DNA of 64,000 bases from Chitinispirillum alkaliphilum (GCA_001045525.1 LDWW01000016.1:27899-91898); one strand, 5' to 3'. Positions 1 to 9,843 are shown, counted from the stretch's first letter. A program made the numbers and translations. The notes: generated from the letters alone by a model not told the origin.

Positions 1-1159
1 CTGTTACTTCTCTTTTGATAATTTTTTGGAAAGGAGCAAGTCCATCAAAAACGGCATCGACCACATCATGAGCAGTGGTCTGTTCCTCGATCTGCTTATA
101 TATTCTATTCTCGATGAATATCTGTTCCAGTGTTTTGGCGTGAAGCTTATCCTTAAGCTGACCCTCTTCCAGTTTCAGCTCTGCCTTAAGAATCTCAACC
201 AGTTTTAAAGCATTGTGCCTTACCACTTCCGATACAGACATCACAACCGGCTTATCATCTTTTATGAGCATCAGAGAAACTGATACTGATGCTTCACAGT
301 CTGTAAAGGCATATAACGCATCAACAGTATCCTCTGTGCGCACGCCGCGGGCAAGCCTTACCTCAATCTCCACATCCTCTGCAGTGAAATCACTTATGCC
401 CGATATTTTCAGTTTCCCTTTTCTTGCGGCAGCCTCTATGGAAGCTATGAGAGACTGGGTTGTGCTTCCAAAGGGGAGCTGACGAATCACTATTCTTTTA
501 GGATCACTCGTATCGAGCTTTGCCCTGACCAGTATTTTCCCGTTGCCGTCATTGTATTCAGATACATCCGCCAGGCCACCGGTCAGGAAATCAGGGTACA
601 CAGGGTGCTGCTCACCTCTGAGGGAAGCGATCTGTGCCTTAAGGAGCTCAATAAGATTATGGGGCAAAATCCTTGTAGACATCCCCACTGCGATCCCCTC
701 TGCACCAAGGGCAAGAAGCACCGGAAGCTTTGAAGGCAGGGTGACAGGTTCCCTGTTCCTCCCGTCATAGGAATCTATGAAGTTTGTGATTTCAGGATTA
801 AACAGGGTCTCTCTTGCCAGCGGTGAAAGGCGGCACTCGATATACCTTACCGCAGATGCCGGATCACCGGTATGGATATTTCCGAAATTACCCTGCTTGT
901 CAATAAACAGTTCTTTGTTTGAAAGTGTTACAAGAGCATCTCCGATAGAAGCATCCCCATGAGGATGATACCTCATGCACATACCCACTACATTTGCCAC
1001 CTTATGGAATTTTCCATCATCCAGCTCAAAGAGGGTGTGGAGTATTCTGCGCTGAACAGGCTTAAGCCCGTCATCGATATGTGGAATGGCTCGGTCCTTT
1101 ATCACATAAGATGCGTACTCGAGAAAATTTGTATTATAAAGATTATTGAAAAATGCCAT
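1..1159 (-). CDS. parC: DNA topoisomerase IV subunit A, C-terminus outside the window
   Basis: Breakage-reunion subunit of a type IIA topoisomerase, which with ParE decatenates and relaxes DNA. I translated the minus strand from an ATG at 1159: 386 residues are visible and the frame is still open at base 1. It starts MAFFNNLYNTNFLEYASYVI and carries the conserved GLKPVQRRIL segment, a YHPHGDASIGD quinolone-region motif, and RYIECRL with the catalytic tyrosine at residue 106. The start codon shares one base with the parE stop (TGATG), so the two are translationally coupled in one operon. ParC rather than GyrA is preferred because a separate full gyrA lies at 27648-30197 and because parE is directly upstream. 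Confidence 0.95.
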   Translation of the reverse strand, partial: MAFFNNLYNTNFLEYASYVIKDRAIPHIDDGLKPVQRRILHTLFELDDGKFHKVANVVGMCMRYHPHGDASIGDALVTLSNKELFIDKQGNFGNIHTGDPASAVRYIECRLSPLARETLFNPEITNFIDSYDGRNREPVTLPSKLPVLLALGAEGIAVGMSTRILPHNLIELLKAQIASLRGEQHPVYPDFLTGGLADVSEYNDGNGKILVRAKLDTSDPKRIVIRQLPFGSTTQSLIASIEAAARKGKLKISGISDFTAEDVEIEVRLARGVRTEDTVDALYAFTDCEASVSVSLMLIKDDKPVVMSVSEVVRHNALKLVEILKAELKLEEGQLKDKLHAKTLEQIFIENRIYKQIEEQTTAHDVVDAVFDGLAPFQKIIKREVT

Positions 1160-2961
1160 CAGATAAGATTCTCCATTATATACTCACGCCGCTCGGGTGT
1201 GTTTTTGCCCATATAAAATGTAAGGGTATCAGGAATATCCTTTACACTCTTAACATTGACTTCTACAAGTCTCATGTCGGGACCAATGAACTGACCAAAT
1301 TCCTTTGGCGATATCTCACCCAGTCCCTTAAACCTTGTTACCTCAGGATAGCTGATCTCTGCAGAAGCTTTATCTCGCTCCTTTTCACTGTAACAGTAAC
1401 GTGTAACCTTTTTATTTCTTACCCGGAAAAGAGGGGTTTCAAGGATATAGATATGGCCCGCTAATACCAGCTCTTCAAAATAGGTAAAGAAAAAGGTCAG
1501 CAGAAGATTTCTTATATGAAACCCGTCCACATCGGCATCGGTTGCCAGAACCACCTTGTTATACCTGAGCTTTTCGATATCCTCTTCTATCCCCAGGGCC
1601 ATCATCATGTCGTAGAGTTCTTCGTTGCGGTAGATTGCGGCCCGGGTTTTTCCAAACACATTCAGGGGTTTACCTTTAAGAGTATAGATCGCCTGAGTAT
1701 AGACATCGCGGGCAGAAATTATGGAGCCGCCTGCAGACTGCCCCTCGGTTATGAAAATGGTTGAGTTTTCCCCTTTAGACCCATCCCCCAGATGATATTT
1801 GCAGTCTTTAAGATTGGGGATTTTAATCTCTATTCTCTTTGCGGCTTCCTTGGCCTCTTTTTTGACTTTGTTAAGATCTGTGCGGAGTTTCTCATTCTGA
1901 ACGATTTTACTTTCCAGAGCACGTGCTGCCTCTGTGTTCTTGTGAAGAAAGTCAACCACGGCACTTTTAACCTCGGAGACAATCCAGCCTCTGATTTCTG
2001 TATTACCCAACTTGTTTTTGGTCTGCGACTCAAAGATAGGTGTTTTTATTTTAACAGCAACAGCTCCAGCGATCCCCTCACGCACATCAACTCCGGAGTA
2101 GTTCTTTTTGAAAAACTCATTTACCCCCTTGAGCACCCCTTCCCTGAAAGCACTTAAATGAGTACCGCCATCATTTGTGTGCTGTCCATTTACAAAAGAA
2201 AAACAGGTTTCCCCATAGCTTTTTGTGTGAGTGAAGGCGAACTCGAGCTGTTTTCCGCGATAATGCCCTATTTTGTAATAAACAGAGTCCCCAACCTCAT
2301 CCCTGAGAAGATCGAGAAGACCGTTTTTGGATTCAAACTTCTGCTTACCGAAGTAGAGCTTTAGCCCGGTGTTAAGATAGGCATAATTCCATAACCGCTG
2401 TTCGATATACTCATAGTTGAAACTATAGTCACCAAAGATTTCTGTATCGGGAATAAACTCAATCAGTGTTCCGTTAGCCTGAGCTTTTGCTTTACCGCTC
2501 TTTTTTGATTTAAGCTTTCCCCGCTCAAAGATCGCCTCAAAATACTGGCCTTCCCTGAAAGAGCACACCCTAAAAAAGGTTGAGAGTGCATTGACCGCTT
2601 TTGTTCCGACCCCGTTGAGTCCCACACTGAACTGAAAGACATCATCATTATACTTTGCACCGGTGTTTATAACAGATACACAGTCTATAACCTTCCCAAG
2701 AGGTATCCCCCGCCCATAATCCCTGACAGAGACTTTCCCGGAGTCTATTTTCACTTCAACTTTTTTCCCAAAACCCATGATATATTCATCAACCGCATTA
2801 TCTATTACCTCTTTTATAAGTACATATATTCCATCATCAGGATTTGATCCATCGCCAAGGCGACCAATATACATTCCACTTCTGAGACGGATATGCTCAA
2901 GAGAACTGAGGGTCTTGATCTTACTTTCATCATAAACCGGTGAGGAAACGTTTTTACCCAT
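1159..2961 (-). CDS. parE: DNA topoisomerase IV subunit B
   Basis: ATPase subunit of topoisomerase IV, 600 residues. The GHKL ATPase fold is visible at the N-terminus: catalytic Glu51 with Asn55 in KEVIDNAVDEY, DYGRGIP at 81-87 and the glycine-rich lid GLNGVGTKAVNALS around 114-127. The TOPRIM domain follows with ITEGQSAGG (Glu406) and the metal-binding ATDADVDG (Asp475, Asp477). The length fits ParE better than long GyrB. The start is supported by GGAG just upstream of the ATG (minus strand). It is the first gene of a parE-parC operon and faces away from the aldo/keto reductase gene across about 220 bp. Confidence 0.95.
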   Translation of the reverse strand: MGKNVSSPVYDESKIKTLSSLEHIRLRSGMYIGRLGDGSNPDDGIYVLIKEVIDNAVDEYIMGFGKKVEVKIDSGKVSVRDYGRGIPLGKVIDCVSVINTGAKYNDDVFQFSVGLNGVGTKAVNALSTFFRVCSFREGQYFEAIFERGKLKSKKSGKAKAQANGTLIEFIPDTEIFGDYSFNYEYIEQRLWNYAYLNTGLKLYFGKQKFESKNGLLDLLRDEVGDSVYYKIGHYRGKQLEFAFTHTKSYGETCFSFVNGQHTNDGGTHLSAFREGVLKGVNEFFKKNYSGVDVREGIAGAVAVKIKTPIFESQTKNKLGNTEIRGWIVSEVKSAVVDFLHKNTEAARALESKIVQNEKLRTDLNKVKKEAKEAAKRIEIKIPNLKDCKYHLGDGSKGENSTIFITEGQSAGGSIISARDVYTQAIYTLKGKPLNVFGKTRAAIYRNEELYDMMMALGIEEDIEKLRYNKVVLATDADVDGFHIRNLLLTFFFTYFEELVLAGHIYILETPLFRVRNKKVTRYCYSEKERDKASAEISYPEVTRFKGLGEISPKEFGQFIGPDMRLVEVNVKSVKDIPDTLTFYMGKNTPERREYIMENLI

Positions 2962-3180
2962 ATGCTCCGCATTGAAAAGAAAATTTAAATACCTGGCGGA
3001 TTTCTCCGCACACAGCCTGACCGAAACAATAAATTAATATAAATGTACCATAGGCCATATACAAGCCTGTGAAACGGATCCGGACAGTTTTGCCCTAAAC
3101 AAGTCCTAATGATTTGCCAAACCCGTATCCCATTGTATTTTTTCTGTACTATACTAACATCAGCACAGCAAAGGGCCCCT

Positions 3181-4254
3181 ATGGAACTCAGCAAAATAAT
3201 TATCGGTGCGATGCGCTTCAAAGACAGACATTCTGCAATAAAGGTGATTCGCACTGCAATAGATTACGGTTTTAACTACGTTGATACCTCCCCCTATTAT
3301 TGTTATGAAAACGAAAAGGAAAACTCAGAGAGCTGGGTGGGTGAAGCAGTTAATCATCCTGATTATGCCAAAAGGGTTTTAGTCAGCGCCAAGTGTTCTC
3401 CGGGTAATGGCGGGTATCAGCTTGGTGAGTTCAATCAGGTGGCAGGATTTGGGGTTCGTACAAAAGAGCAGCTTAAACATATGTTCAACCAATCCCTCAA
3501 ACGCCAGAACCGCAAGAGCTTTGATTTCTATCAGCTCTGGACCACTCACACTATGGAGCAGCTCAACGAAGCATTCAAACCCGGAGGCTGGTATGATGGC
3601 TTACTTGAGCTTAAAAACAGCTACAAACAGATCGGGGTCACAACCCACGCCGAAACTCCAACGATTATGCAGTTCCTTAAAACCGGAAAATTCTCAATGG
3701 TCACAATCCCCTTCAACGTTGTTAACAGAACCCGTGAAGGTATTCTGGATTACTGCATAGAGAAAGGGATAAAAGTCATAGCGATGAACCCCCTTGCAGG
3801 TGGATTTTTGGCTCAGGATGAGCGACTCAAGGAGCTGGCTCTTCGCTACCTTATGGCCCTTCCAAATGTTCATGTTCTCATAGGATTCTCTTCCGTTGAG
3901 GAGGTGGAGTACGCAAACTGGATTCAGAAAACAACTCCTGAGGGGGGCGGTGATGCGCAAAAAATCCTTGAGGAAGTTGAATCGATGATCAACTCTGAAG
4001 AGCCCAGGTGTACCTCATGTGGCTACTGTGCACCTTGCCCGCAGGATATCAATCTGGGTGCATGCCTCTCTTACTACAATCTTGCTCATTATATGAACAT
4101 GGGTTCAGCGGTTGAAGCATTCAGGGAAAAGCAGTGGGAAGAGGGGCTAAAACTTGAAAAATGCAATTCATGTGGCCTCTGCTCAAGCCGCTGTCCAAAT
4201 AAGTTGCCGTTAAGGGAGATAATCTCCAGTGCCAAAACTGTTTTATATGAATGA
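3181..4254 (+). CDS. Aldo/keto reductase with C-terminal ferredoxin domain
   Basis: Predicted oxidoreductase of the AKR-ferredoxin group (COG1453 type), 357 residues from ATG 3181. The N-terminal AKR TIM barrel is recognisable from IIIGAMRF, DYGFNYVDTSPYY (catalytic Asp/Tyr region) and the HVLIGFSSVEEV segment. The C-terminus holds two cysteine clusters, CTSCGYCAPCPQDI and CNSCGLCSSRCP, typical of two 4Fe-4S centres. The frame stays open upstream to an ATG at 3109, but the residues there do not resemble the family, and AAAGGG lies about 6 bases before 3181, so I chose the inner start. Substrate is unknown. The following rubrerythrin-like gene suggests redox or oxidative-stress use, which is inference. 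Confidence 0.85.
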   Translation: MELSKIIIGAMRFKDRHSAIKVIRTAIDYGFNYVDTSPYYCYENEKENSESWVGEAVNHPDYAKRVLVSAKCSPGNGGYQLGEFNQVAGFGVRTKEQLKHMFNQSLKRQNRKSFDFYQLWTTHTMEQLNEAFKPGGWYDGLLELKNSYKQIGVTTHAETPTIMQFLKTGKFSMVTIPFNVVNRTREGILDYCIEKGIKVIAMNPLAGGFLAQDERLKELALRYLMALPNVHVLIGFSSVEEVEYANWIQKTTPEGGGDAQKILEEVESMINSEEPRCTSCGYCAPCPQDINLGACLSYYNLAHYMNMGSAVEAFREKQWEEGLKLEKCNSCGLCSSRCPNKLPLREIISSAKTVLYE

Positions 4255-4298
4255 GGGCAACAGGTATTTTAAATTTTTACATTTTTCCGGAGGAAACC

Positions 4299-4790
4299 AT
4301 GTCGATTGTCTTTAATGCAGAGGAAATATTTTCAATAGGTATTCAGATAGAAAAAAACGGCCGTATTTTCTATGAACAGGCTGCCAAGCAAACATCTGAT
4401 CCTCAGGTTAAAAAACTGTTCAGCGAACTGGCTGACTGGGAGGGGAAACATGTAGAGGTTTTCGAAGATCTTAAAAAAGGCGTGCCCACCGAATCGCAAA
4501 GCGGAGAATTCTCCGATCCGGAAAACATGGCCTACCAATATCTTTCAGCTTCTGCTTCTGACAAAGTTTTCGTTAAAGAGGAAGATATTGTTTCGATTGC
4601 AGCTTCTGCGTCCACTCCGCAGGAAGCACTTGAAATTGCCATCGGGTTCGAGAAGGATTCTGTTATCTACTACACCACCATGAAACATATAGTCAGAGAT
4701 GATCTTGGAAAAGATAAACTGGATCTGCTTATTAAAGAAGAAATAAACCATATCGGACAGTTAACTCAGGAACTCAAATCACTCGCCTAA
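4299..4790 (+). CDS. Rubrerythrin-like ferritin-fold diiron protein
   Basis: Small four-helix diiron protein of 163 residues. Ligand motifs are arranged as in rubrerythrins: Glu in EKNGRIFYEQAAK (helix 1), ExxH in EGKHVEVFE (helix 2), Glu in EIAIGFEKDS (helix 3) and ExxH in EEINHIGQL (helix 4). There is no rubredoxin-type C-terminal Cys4 domain. The start at 4299 is set by a strong CCGGAGG 6 bases upstream; an upstream in-frame ATG at 4251 overlaps the preceding stop and lacks this. Likely roles are peroxide detoxification or iron handling. It could be co-transcribed with the AKR gene, 44 bp upstream. Confidence 0.8.
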   Translation: MSIVFNAEEIFSIGIQIEKNGRIFYEQAAKQTSDPQVKKLFSELADWEGKHVEVFEDLKKGVPTESQSGEFSDPENMAYQYLSASASDKVFVKEEDIVSIAASASTPQEALEIAIGFEKDSVIYYTTMKHIVRDDLGKDKLDLLIKEEINHIGQLTQELKSLA

Positions 4791-4803
4791 AGAGTTTTAC
4801 TTT

Positions 4804-5256
4804 ATGAAAAACAATTCATTTGCTTTAGTGATATCTGTTGTCTTACTTTTGCCAATTTACGGTTGCACCGCACATCCAAGATACCTCAGCAATTCCCGTC
4901 CCGATACGACAGCAACACTGCAGCCACGCACTCCCCCGGCAAACAGAAACGGCAGTTACACCTTTCATGAAGAAGGTTATGCATCATTTTACGCTGATAA
5001 ATTTCACGGAAGACAAACTGCCAATGGTGAAATTTTTGACATGCACAAATTGACTGCAGCACATAAGGATCTGCCCTTCAACACGGTAGTAAGAGTGACC
5101 AACCTCAACAACAACAGATCTATCGTGGTAAGAATCAACGACCGTGGTCCATTTGTGGAGAACCGGGTAATAGATCTTTCCTACCGCGCGGCTCAGCAGA
5201 TCGGTATGATTGAAGAGGGTATCGTACCTGTGAAAATAGAGATCAAAAATGAGTAG
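4804..5256 (+). CDS. rlpA: RlpA-like septal ring lipoprotein (DPBB domain)
   Basis: 150-residue lipoprotein with a double-psi beta-barrel. The N-terminus MKNNSFALVISVVLLLPIYG is a lipoprotein signal with lipobox IYGC. The DPBB core shows the RlpA signature: EGYASFYADKFHGRQTANGE, LTAAHKDLPFNT, VVRINDRGPF and RVIDLSYRAAQQIG. Family members cleave naked glycan strands of peptidoglycan at the division septum. There is no SPOR domain, so septal targeting as in E. coli RlpA is not evident. It starts 13 bp after the rubrerythrin-like gene and ends 8 bp from the convergent beta-helix gene. Confidence 0.88.
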   Translation: MKNNSFALVISVVLLLPIYGCTAHPRYLSNSRPDTTATLQPRTPPANRNGSYTFHEEGYASFYADKFHGRQTANGEIFDMHKLTAAHKDLPFNTVVRVTNLNNNRSIVVRINDRGPFVENRVIDLSYRAAQQIGMIEEGIVPVKIEIKNE

Positions 5257-5263
5257 AGGGTTT

Positions 5264-6847
5264 TTATTTAACCAGAGCTATCATTTGAGAATAAGTTTGA
5301 GACAAGGATGAGAGTCTCAGAATATACGCTCCGCTGCCTATATTCAGTTTTATTACACCAGTTTTGGAAAAAAGCGGTTGAGCCCCGACCCTCTTTCCCG
5401 AGACACTAAAGATCTCCACCCGTGCAGCATCAATGCTGCCAAGCTCATATGACAAAACAGACGTTGCCGGATTGAAAAAAAGTTTTGATGAAGAATTTTT
5501 CTCCATTTTCTCCCCTGGGGAAACCTCTGTTTTCTTTAACTCAAATGCACCAACAGAGGGGTTACCACCCCTTGACTGTGGGTAAAAACATTTTTTCAAC
5601 CCACCCATATCCCTGATAAATTCTATATCGGGTTTATGAGTATACCATGGGTATCTCCTCTCCCCGGTTATCATTTTCAAAGCCCTGTGATCAAAACCGA
5701 TATCATAGGGTGGGGCATATATGGCAGAGCCGTTTGCTGAGAGCGGTGAATTATACGCGGGATAAAAATTAGCATCCTCTGCCTCAGGAATCATAGGATC
5801 AACTCCCCGGTCCCCACCGTAAATTCCGGGGTATAATAAATTGTTGGATACAGTTATATTTGGTGAGGAAAAAATATCACCCTGCCATTGGGTTAGGGCT
5901 GTTCTCAAGCCGTTAAAACCCACATTGTTTACAAAAACATTATCACCCGAAAATGATTCAGCTCCGGAGAAAGCAAAATCGCCTCCTCCGTAGCCTATAT
6001 TATGTCCGTTTTCAAAACAAGTATTATTGACAACAGTGTAATTTCCGCTTCTGGTGATAACTATACCTGATCCCCCGTTCCTGAAAGCGACATTGTTGTA
6101 TATCCTGGTTAAGTCGGGTACATCATAGCTGAGATCGAGGATAAAACCGTTTCCATCGGTATGATGTTCGGACACATCAACATGATGAAATGAGATATTG
6201 TTTCTGATAATGTTTGTTCCACCTGCAGCATAAAGGTTTATTCCGCTTGACCAGGATGTGGACAGTGTGTCCCACCCGGTTCTGGAAACCACATTATTTT
6301 CAATTATCACATCCTCTGTAAAGAAGACACTGATACCGTTCTGACCACACTCATCAACTACGTTATGTCTTATCTCAATGTTTTTGGCAGCAGTTTCTGA
6401 AACAGCACCAGCAGTGGCATCCTTACCCGTATGCCAGTTCAAAGAAATACCACCCCAGCGAAAACCACTAATGTATAATCCTTCAATTCTATAATGACTG
6501 AGGAATTCGCGCGGTTCCCATGACCTGCTCTGAATTCCGGCAGCATCCGTTAATTCACCATCTACCCACCCGTTTAAATGAGGTAACTCGCCAGGGTAGT
6601 TTTTTAGGGTAATCATGTTTCCCCGCTCACCAGAAACGGTGATGAATATCGGGGAATTGTACTCCCCTTCTCTCACCAGAATAGTGTCTCCCGGAGAAAC
6701 AGAGTTAACCGCATATTGAATATCTCTCCATGGATTATTCAAGGATCCTATATTGCGGTTATTTCCGCTTATACATACATAGAATGTACCGGACCACAGA
6801 TTCGCTCCCGCCACTATTATCCATATAAAAACGAAATATTTTATCAC
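5264..6847 (-). CDS. Secreted right-handed beta-helix protein with C-terminal sorting domain
   Basis: 527-residue exported protein. A signal peptide covers about residues 1-19. It is followed by a DUF1565/NosD-like start (SPGDTILVREGEY) and many short parallel beta-helix turns rich in N-x-(V/I)-x-x-N, such as NNVVSRTG, RNNISFHH and NNTCFENG. About residues 455-527 form a beta-sandwich tail (VEIFSVSGKRV, GAYILRLSS) that resembles type IX secretion type A sorting domains. Such folds are usual in polysaccharide lyases or carbohydrate-binding proteins, but no catalytic motif was recognised. It is a single gene on the minus strand between two plus-strand units. Confidence 0.75.
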   Translation of the reverse strand: MIKYFVFIWIIVAGANLWSGTFYVCISGNNRNIGSLNNPWRDIQYAVNSVSPGDTILVREGEYNSPIFITVSGERGNMITLKNYPGELPHLNGWVDGELTDAAGIQSRSWEPREFLSHYRIEGLYISGFRWGGISLNWHTGKDATAGAVSETAAKNIEIRHNVVDECGQNGISVFFTEDVIIENNVVSRTGWDTLSTSWSSGINLYAAGGTNIIRNNISFHHVDVSEHHTDGNGFILDLSYDVPDLTRIYNNVAFRNGGSGIVITRSGNYTVVNNTCFENGHNIGYGGGDFAFSGAESFSGDNVFVNNVGFNGLRTALTQWQGDIFSSPNITVSNNLLYPGIYGGDRGVDPMIPEAEDANFYPAYNSPLSANGSAIYAPPYDIGFDHRALKMITGERRYPWYTHKPDIEFIRDMGGLKKCFYPQSRGGNPSVGAFELKKTEVSPGEKMEKNSSSKLFFNPATSVLSYELGSIDAARVEIFSVSGKRVGAQPLFSKTGVIKLNIGSGAYILRLSSLSQTYSQMIALVK

Positions 6848-7122
6848 CGATATCTCCTTTCTGTGCAGATCATATTTTAAAATGATTTGACCATAACTTC
6901 AAGACCTTTGCCCTTTCTGTGCATTTTTTACCCATAGTTATGCCCCGCGATACAGCTTTTCCCAAAGCGGTTTCTATTTTCGGAAACTGCCTTTGATAAT
7001 GTTCCCCCCTGTTTTGCATTTAGATAGGAGTTTAAAGTGATATTGACTGTGGCATGGTGATTGATCTTTTACAAGGGTGAGGAATCGGAAAAATGACACC
7101 GCACTAACACAGGGAGCAGGTG

Positions 7123-7929
7123 ATGGTTATTAGGGCTCTGTTTTTAGCATTGATACCCCTTTTATGTATAGTAAGCATCAGTTCTGCAGCTGCTCCGGTT
7201 TCTGAAATGGACCGTTACTCTCTTGGGGTGGATTACACGCTTAGATTGACAGGGCATGAAATTGACCTGAACCAATCCCATTCCAAACTAAAAACCCACT
7301 ACCTCATGTTTCACTACTCTCCTGTACCTTACCTCCTCTTGTCCCTTGGTGCCGGCACAAGCACATTCTCCATAGAAAACTCAGCTGACAATAACCTCTT
7401 CAGCGGGCAGAGAGGAATCTCCGGTGCTTTTGCACTCACCCTGTTCTCACCTCTGGTTTTAGACCGATTCAGAGCCTATGGCGGAGTGGAATCCTTTTAC
7501 ATCAACAGCTCCCGGGATGATCACAACTCCAAAGGGGTTCTTCTAACCCCATATCTCTCCCTTTCTTTACGAAGCAGAGATTTTCTGAAACTCGAATCCG
7601 GGATCAGATATCATCACCTACTGGCATCCATAAAAGGCCCTCAGAATTCAAGTACAGAAGTTTCAAATCTCCATCCGTTAAGATTGTTTGCCACGGTTAC
7701 ATTGCTGTCCGGTGACGGGGCTTATATAGCATTGGATGCAGATATTTCCAAAACTGGTGAACTGGAACATAACAGAACACCATTTGAGGGTTCCATAAGC
7801 CTTCGGGCAGGATTTGTTCTGCGTCATGACCCCAAGTTTTCTAAACAAAGAGAACATATCCTTGACCATTTCCCTGAGTATCATGAGCTGAAAGAGAGAC
7901 AGGAGGAGATGGCACAGGAGTTGAAATAG
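7123..7929 (+). CDS. Exported hypothetical protein, probable beta-rich outer membrane protein
   Basis: 268 residues, family not recognised. A signal peptide ends near SISSAAA (about residue 24). The rest alternates polar and hydrophobic residues in strand-like blocks (YLMFHYSPVPYLLLSLGAG, GYRYHHLL-like SGIRYHHLLAS), which suggests a small beta-barrel, but the C-terminus is a charged helix (ELKERQEEMAQELK) rather than the usual terminal aromatic residue. ATG 7123 is preferred over GTG 7120 because AGGGAG sits 6 bases before it. It lies just upstream of the pilus operon in the same direction, 107 bp before pilC, so it may belong to that unit. Confidence 0.55.
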   Translation: MVIRALFLALIPLLCIVSISSAAAPVSEMDRYSLGVDYTLRLTGHEIDLNQSHSKLKTHYLMFHYSPVPYLLLSLGAGTSTFSIENSADNNLFSGQRGISGAFALTLFSPLVLDRFRAYGGVESFYINSSRDDHNSKGVLLTPYLSLSLRSRDFLKLESGIRYHHLLASIKGPQNSSTEVSNLHPLRLFATVTLLSGDGAYIALDADISKTGELEHNRTPFEGSISLRAGFVLRHDPKFSKQREHILDHFPEYHELKERQEEMAQELK

Positions 7930-8036
7930 GCATTTAGCTACTTTCTGGCCATTATCACATATTTTTCCGATTCAGGTCAATTTAAACGTGTCAAAAAGCC
8001 GGACTCTTTCTTTTTTTAACTTAACGGGAGATTGTG

Positions 8037-9275
8037 ATGCCACGTTTTTCTTATGAAGCCAGAGATTACAACAATCACTTTTACAGCGGAACAATGGAAG
8101 AGGCTACATACGATGATGTGCTTGAGGGTTTAACCAACAAGGGACTAATCCCTGTAAATGTGTTTGAATTCAATTTCGATGGCACCAGGAAAAATGTCTC
8201 CTTAAGCGATAGAATCAACAACGCAATCCTGAAAATGCAAACCAAGGTTCCCTACAAATCTGTGGTTTTTTTCACCAGACAGCTCGCTACCATGATCGAA
8301 GGTGGTGTACCGCTATCAAAATCTCTGGAGCAACTGGCCAAAGCTGAACAGCCGGTTTTCAAGAAAATAATCCTCCAGGTAGCAGAAGACATCTCTACCG
8401 GCCACACTTTTTCTGATGCGCTTGCAAAGCACCCTGGTGCGTTTAACAATATGTATATCGCAGTTATACGATCAGGTGAACTATCCGGTGCCCTGAGCAA
8501 AGTGCTAGATCAAATGTCAACTTATCTGGAAAACGTTGAAGCGATGAAATCAAAGGTTAAAGCAGCCTTGAGATACCCGATCTTCATTGGCGGATTCGTT
8601 ACTTTACTGATAATTGGTATACTTTGGAAACTCGTTCCGGTTTTTCAGGGGGTTTACTCTTCACTGGGTGGCCAGCTCCCCAGGCCCACAGTTATACTCA
8701 TTGGCGCTTCAGACTTTGTCCGTTTCAATATTCCGTTGGTATTTGCAGGTGTAATCTTTCTATACATTCTTTTCAGAATCTCTATGACCAACGATGGTTT
8801 CAAAACAGCCATTCACAAAAACATGTTTAGATTACCCATCTTTGGTAACATTCTCAGAAAAAACATACTCGCAACTTATTGTCGCACCATGGCTCTTCTC
8901 ATGAACTCTGGTACTTCTATACTTGAAGCCACACAGATAGCAGGAGCAGTCGTCAACAACAAGCTCTATGCAAAATCACTCGAATCCGTTTACGCTAATT
9001 TGCGACAGGGCGAGATGCTAAGTTCTGCACTGGAAAAAACAGGCGTGTTTCCGGTGCTGGTTGTTCAGCTGGTTTCTACAGGGGAAGAGGCTGGGAGAGT
9101 TGACACTTTACTAATTAAGGCAGCTGAATTTTACGAGCGCGAAATAAAAAACGTTGTCGATTCACTCGCATCCATAATAGAGCCCGTTCTCATAATTTTA
9201 TTAAGCGCAATAGTTGGTTCGATTCTCGTTGCACTCTATTTCCCTATCTTTAATGTTGGCCGACTCATACAATGA
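8037..9275 (+). CDS. pilC: Type IV pilus inner-membrane platform protein PilC (GspF family)
   Basis: Polytopic platform protein of about 412 residues that links the assembly and retraction ATPases to pilin polymerisation. Two T2SSF domains are visible: VVFFTRQLATMIEGGVPLSKSL near residue 75 and its repeat ATYCRTMALLMNSGTSILEA near residue 280. Each precedes hydrophobic membrane segments, and the C-terminal one ends IIEPVLIILLSAIVGSILVALYF-like. The start ATG 8037 is favoured over GTG 8034 by GGGAG six bases upstream. It opens the type IV pilus operon, unlike many genomes where pilC follows pilB. Confidence 0.9.
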   Translation: MPRFSYEARDYNNHFYSGTMEEATYDDVLEGLTNKGLIPVNVFEFNFDGTRKNVSLSDRINNAILKMQTKVPYKSVVFFTRQLATMIEGGVPLSKSLEQLAKAEQPVFKKIILQVAEDISTGHTFSDALAKHPGAFNNMYIAVIRSGELSGALSKVLDQMSTYLENVEAMKSKVKAALRYPIFIGGFVTLLIIGILWKLVPVFQGVYSSLGGQLPRPTVILIGASDFVRFNIPLVFAGVIFLYILFRISMTNDGFKTAIHKNMFRLPIFGNILRKNILATYCRTMALLMNSGTSILEATQIAGAVVNNKLYAKSLESVYANLRQGEMLSSALEKTGVFPVLVVQLVSTGEEAGRVDTLLIKAAEFYEREIKNVVDSLASIIEPVLIILLSAIVGSILVALYFPIFNVGRLIQ

Positions 9276-9388
9276 ATCTTGCAAAAGCTATTCACCATCT
9301 AAAAGGAGGTGTGAAGAAATCAATTGAAAGCTTTTTGATTTCCAGAAATCCCTTACTCATCAAACTAAACACAGAAGGAGAATGTAAG

Positions 9389-9778
9389 ATGAATTCAGTA
9401 AAACAGGTCAAAAAAGCGCTTAAAAAAAACAGCGGTTTCACACTGGTTGAAGTTATCGTGGTAGCAGTGATAGTGGCAGTTTTGGCATTAGGAGCAATTC
9501 AGTTATACCAGGGTTATATCAGAGACTCCCGCTCAAATACAGCTGAAAACCTTGCTTCTTCCGCAGCAGGATACATTACTACAGAACGCAACCGGGGTGC
9601 TTCCGGAAGTGTTAGTGTAAACGATGGAGTTATTACATTTGATACCGACGCAACAGGCGAATCGACCAGGTTTTCCGTTCCGGATAATGCCAACCTGATA
9701 ATAACAGGCAATGCATCAGACGGAGGAACAGTTGCAGTGAGTATCGATGGTGACACATCCAATACTTACGACTATTAA
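9389..9778 (+). CDS. Type IV pilin (class III signal peptide)
   Basis: 129-residue prepilin. The leader MNSVKQVKKALKKNSG is followed by FTLVEVIVVAVIVAVLA: Phe at +1, Glu at +5, then an unbroken hydrophobic helix, as in major pilins. The body is short and carries no cysteine pair. The start at 9389 is chosen over an upstream in-frame ATG at 9272 because AGAAGGAG lies before it and the inner start gives a normal leader. It is the first of two similar small pilins separated by a strong hairpin (9793-9822). Either could be the major subunit. Confidence 0.85.
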   Translation: MNSVKQVKKALKKNSGFTLVEVIVVAVIVAVLALGAIQLYQGYIRDSRSNTAENLASSAAGYITTERNRGASGSVSVNDGVITFDTDATGESTRFSVPDNANLIITGNASDGGTVAVSIDGDTSNTYDY

Positions 9779-9792
9779 CTTTGGTGACTATA

Positions 9793-9822
9793 GCTACCAC
9801 CCGAATACTTTCGGGTGGTAGC
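9793..9822 (+). promoter_or_regulatory. Intercistronic 13-bp hairpin between two pilin genes
   Basis: gctaccacccgaa at 9793-9805 pairs perfectly with 9810-9822 around a 4-base loop. No T-run follows, so it is not a standard intrinsic terminator. Placed right after the first pilin stop and 21 bases before the next start, it may stabilise or attenuate the message so that the first pilin is made in excess. The structure is seen directly; the role is inference. Confidence 0.6.
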
Positions 9823-9843
9823 CACTTGCAAAGGGAAAATGTT

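Noticed and set aside
7044..7075. Sigma54-like TGGCATG-N4-TTGAT before the exported protein gene
   Set aside because: The required GC at -12 is missing, so the match is weak.
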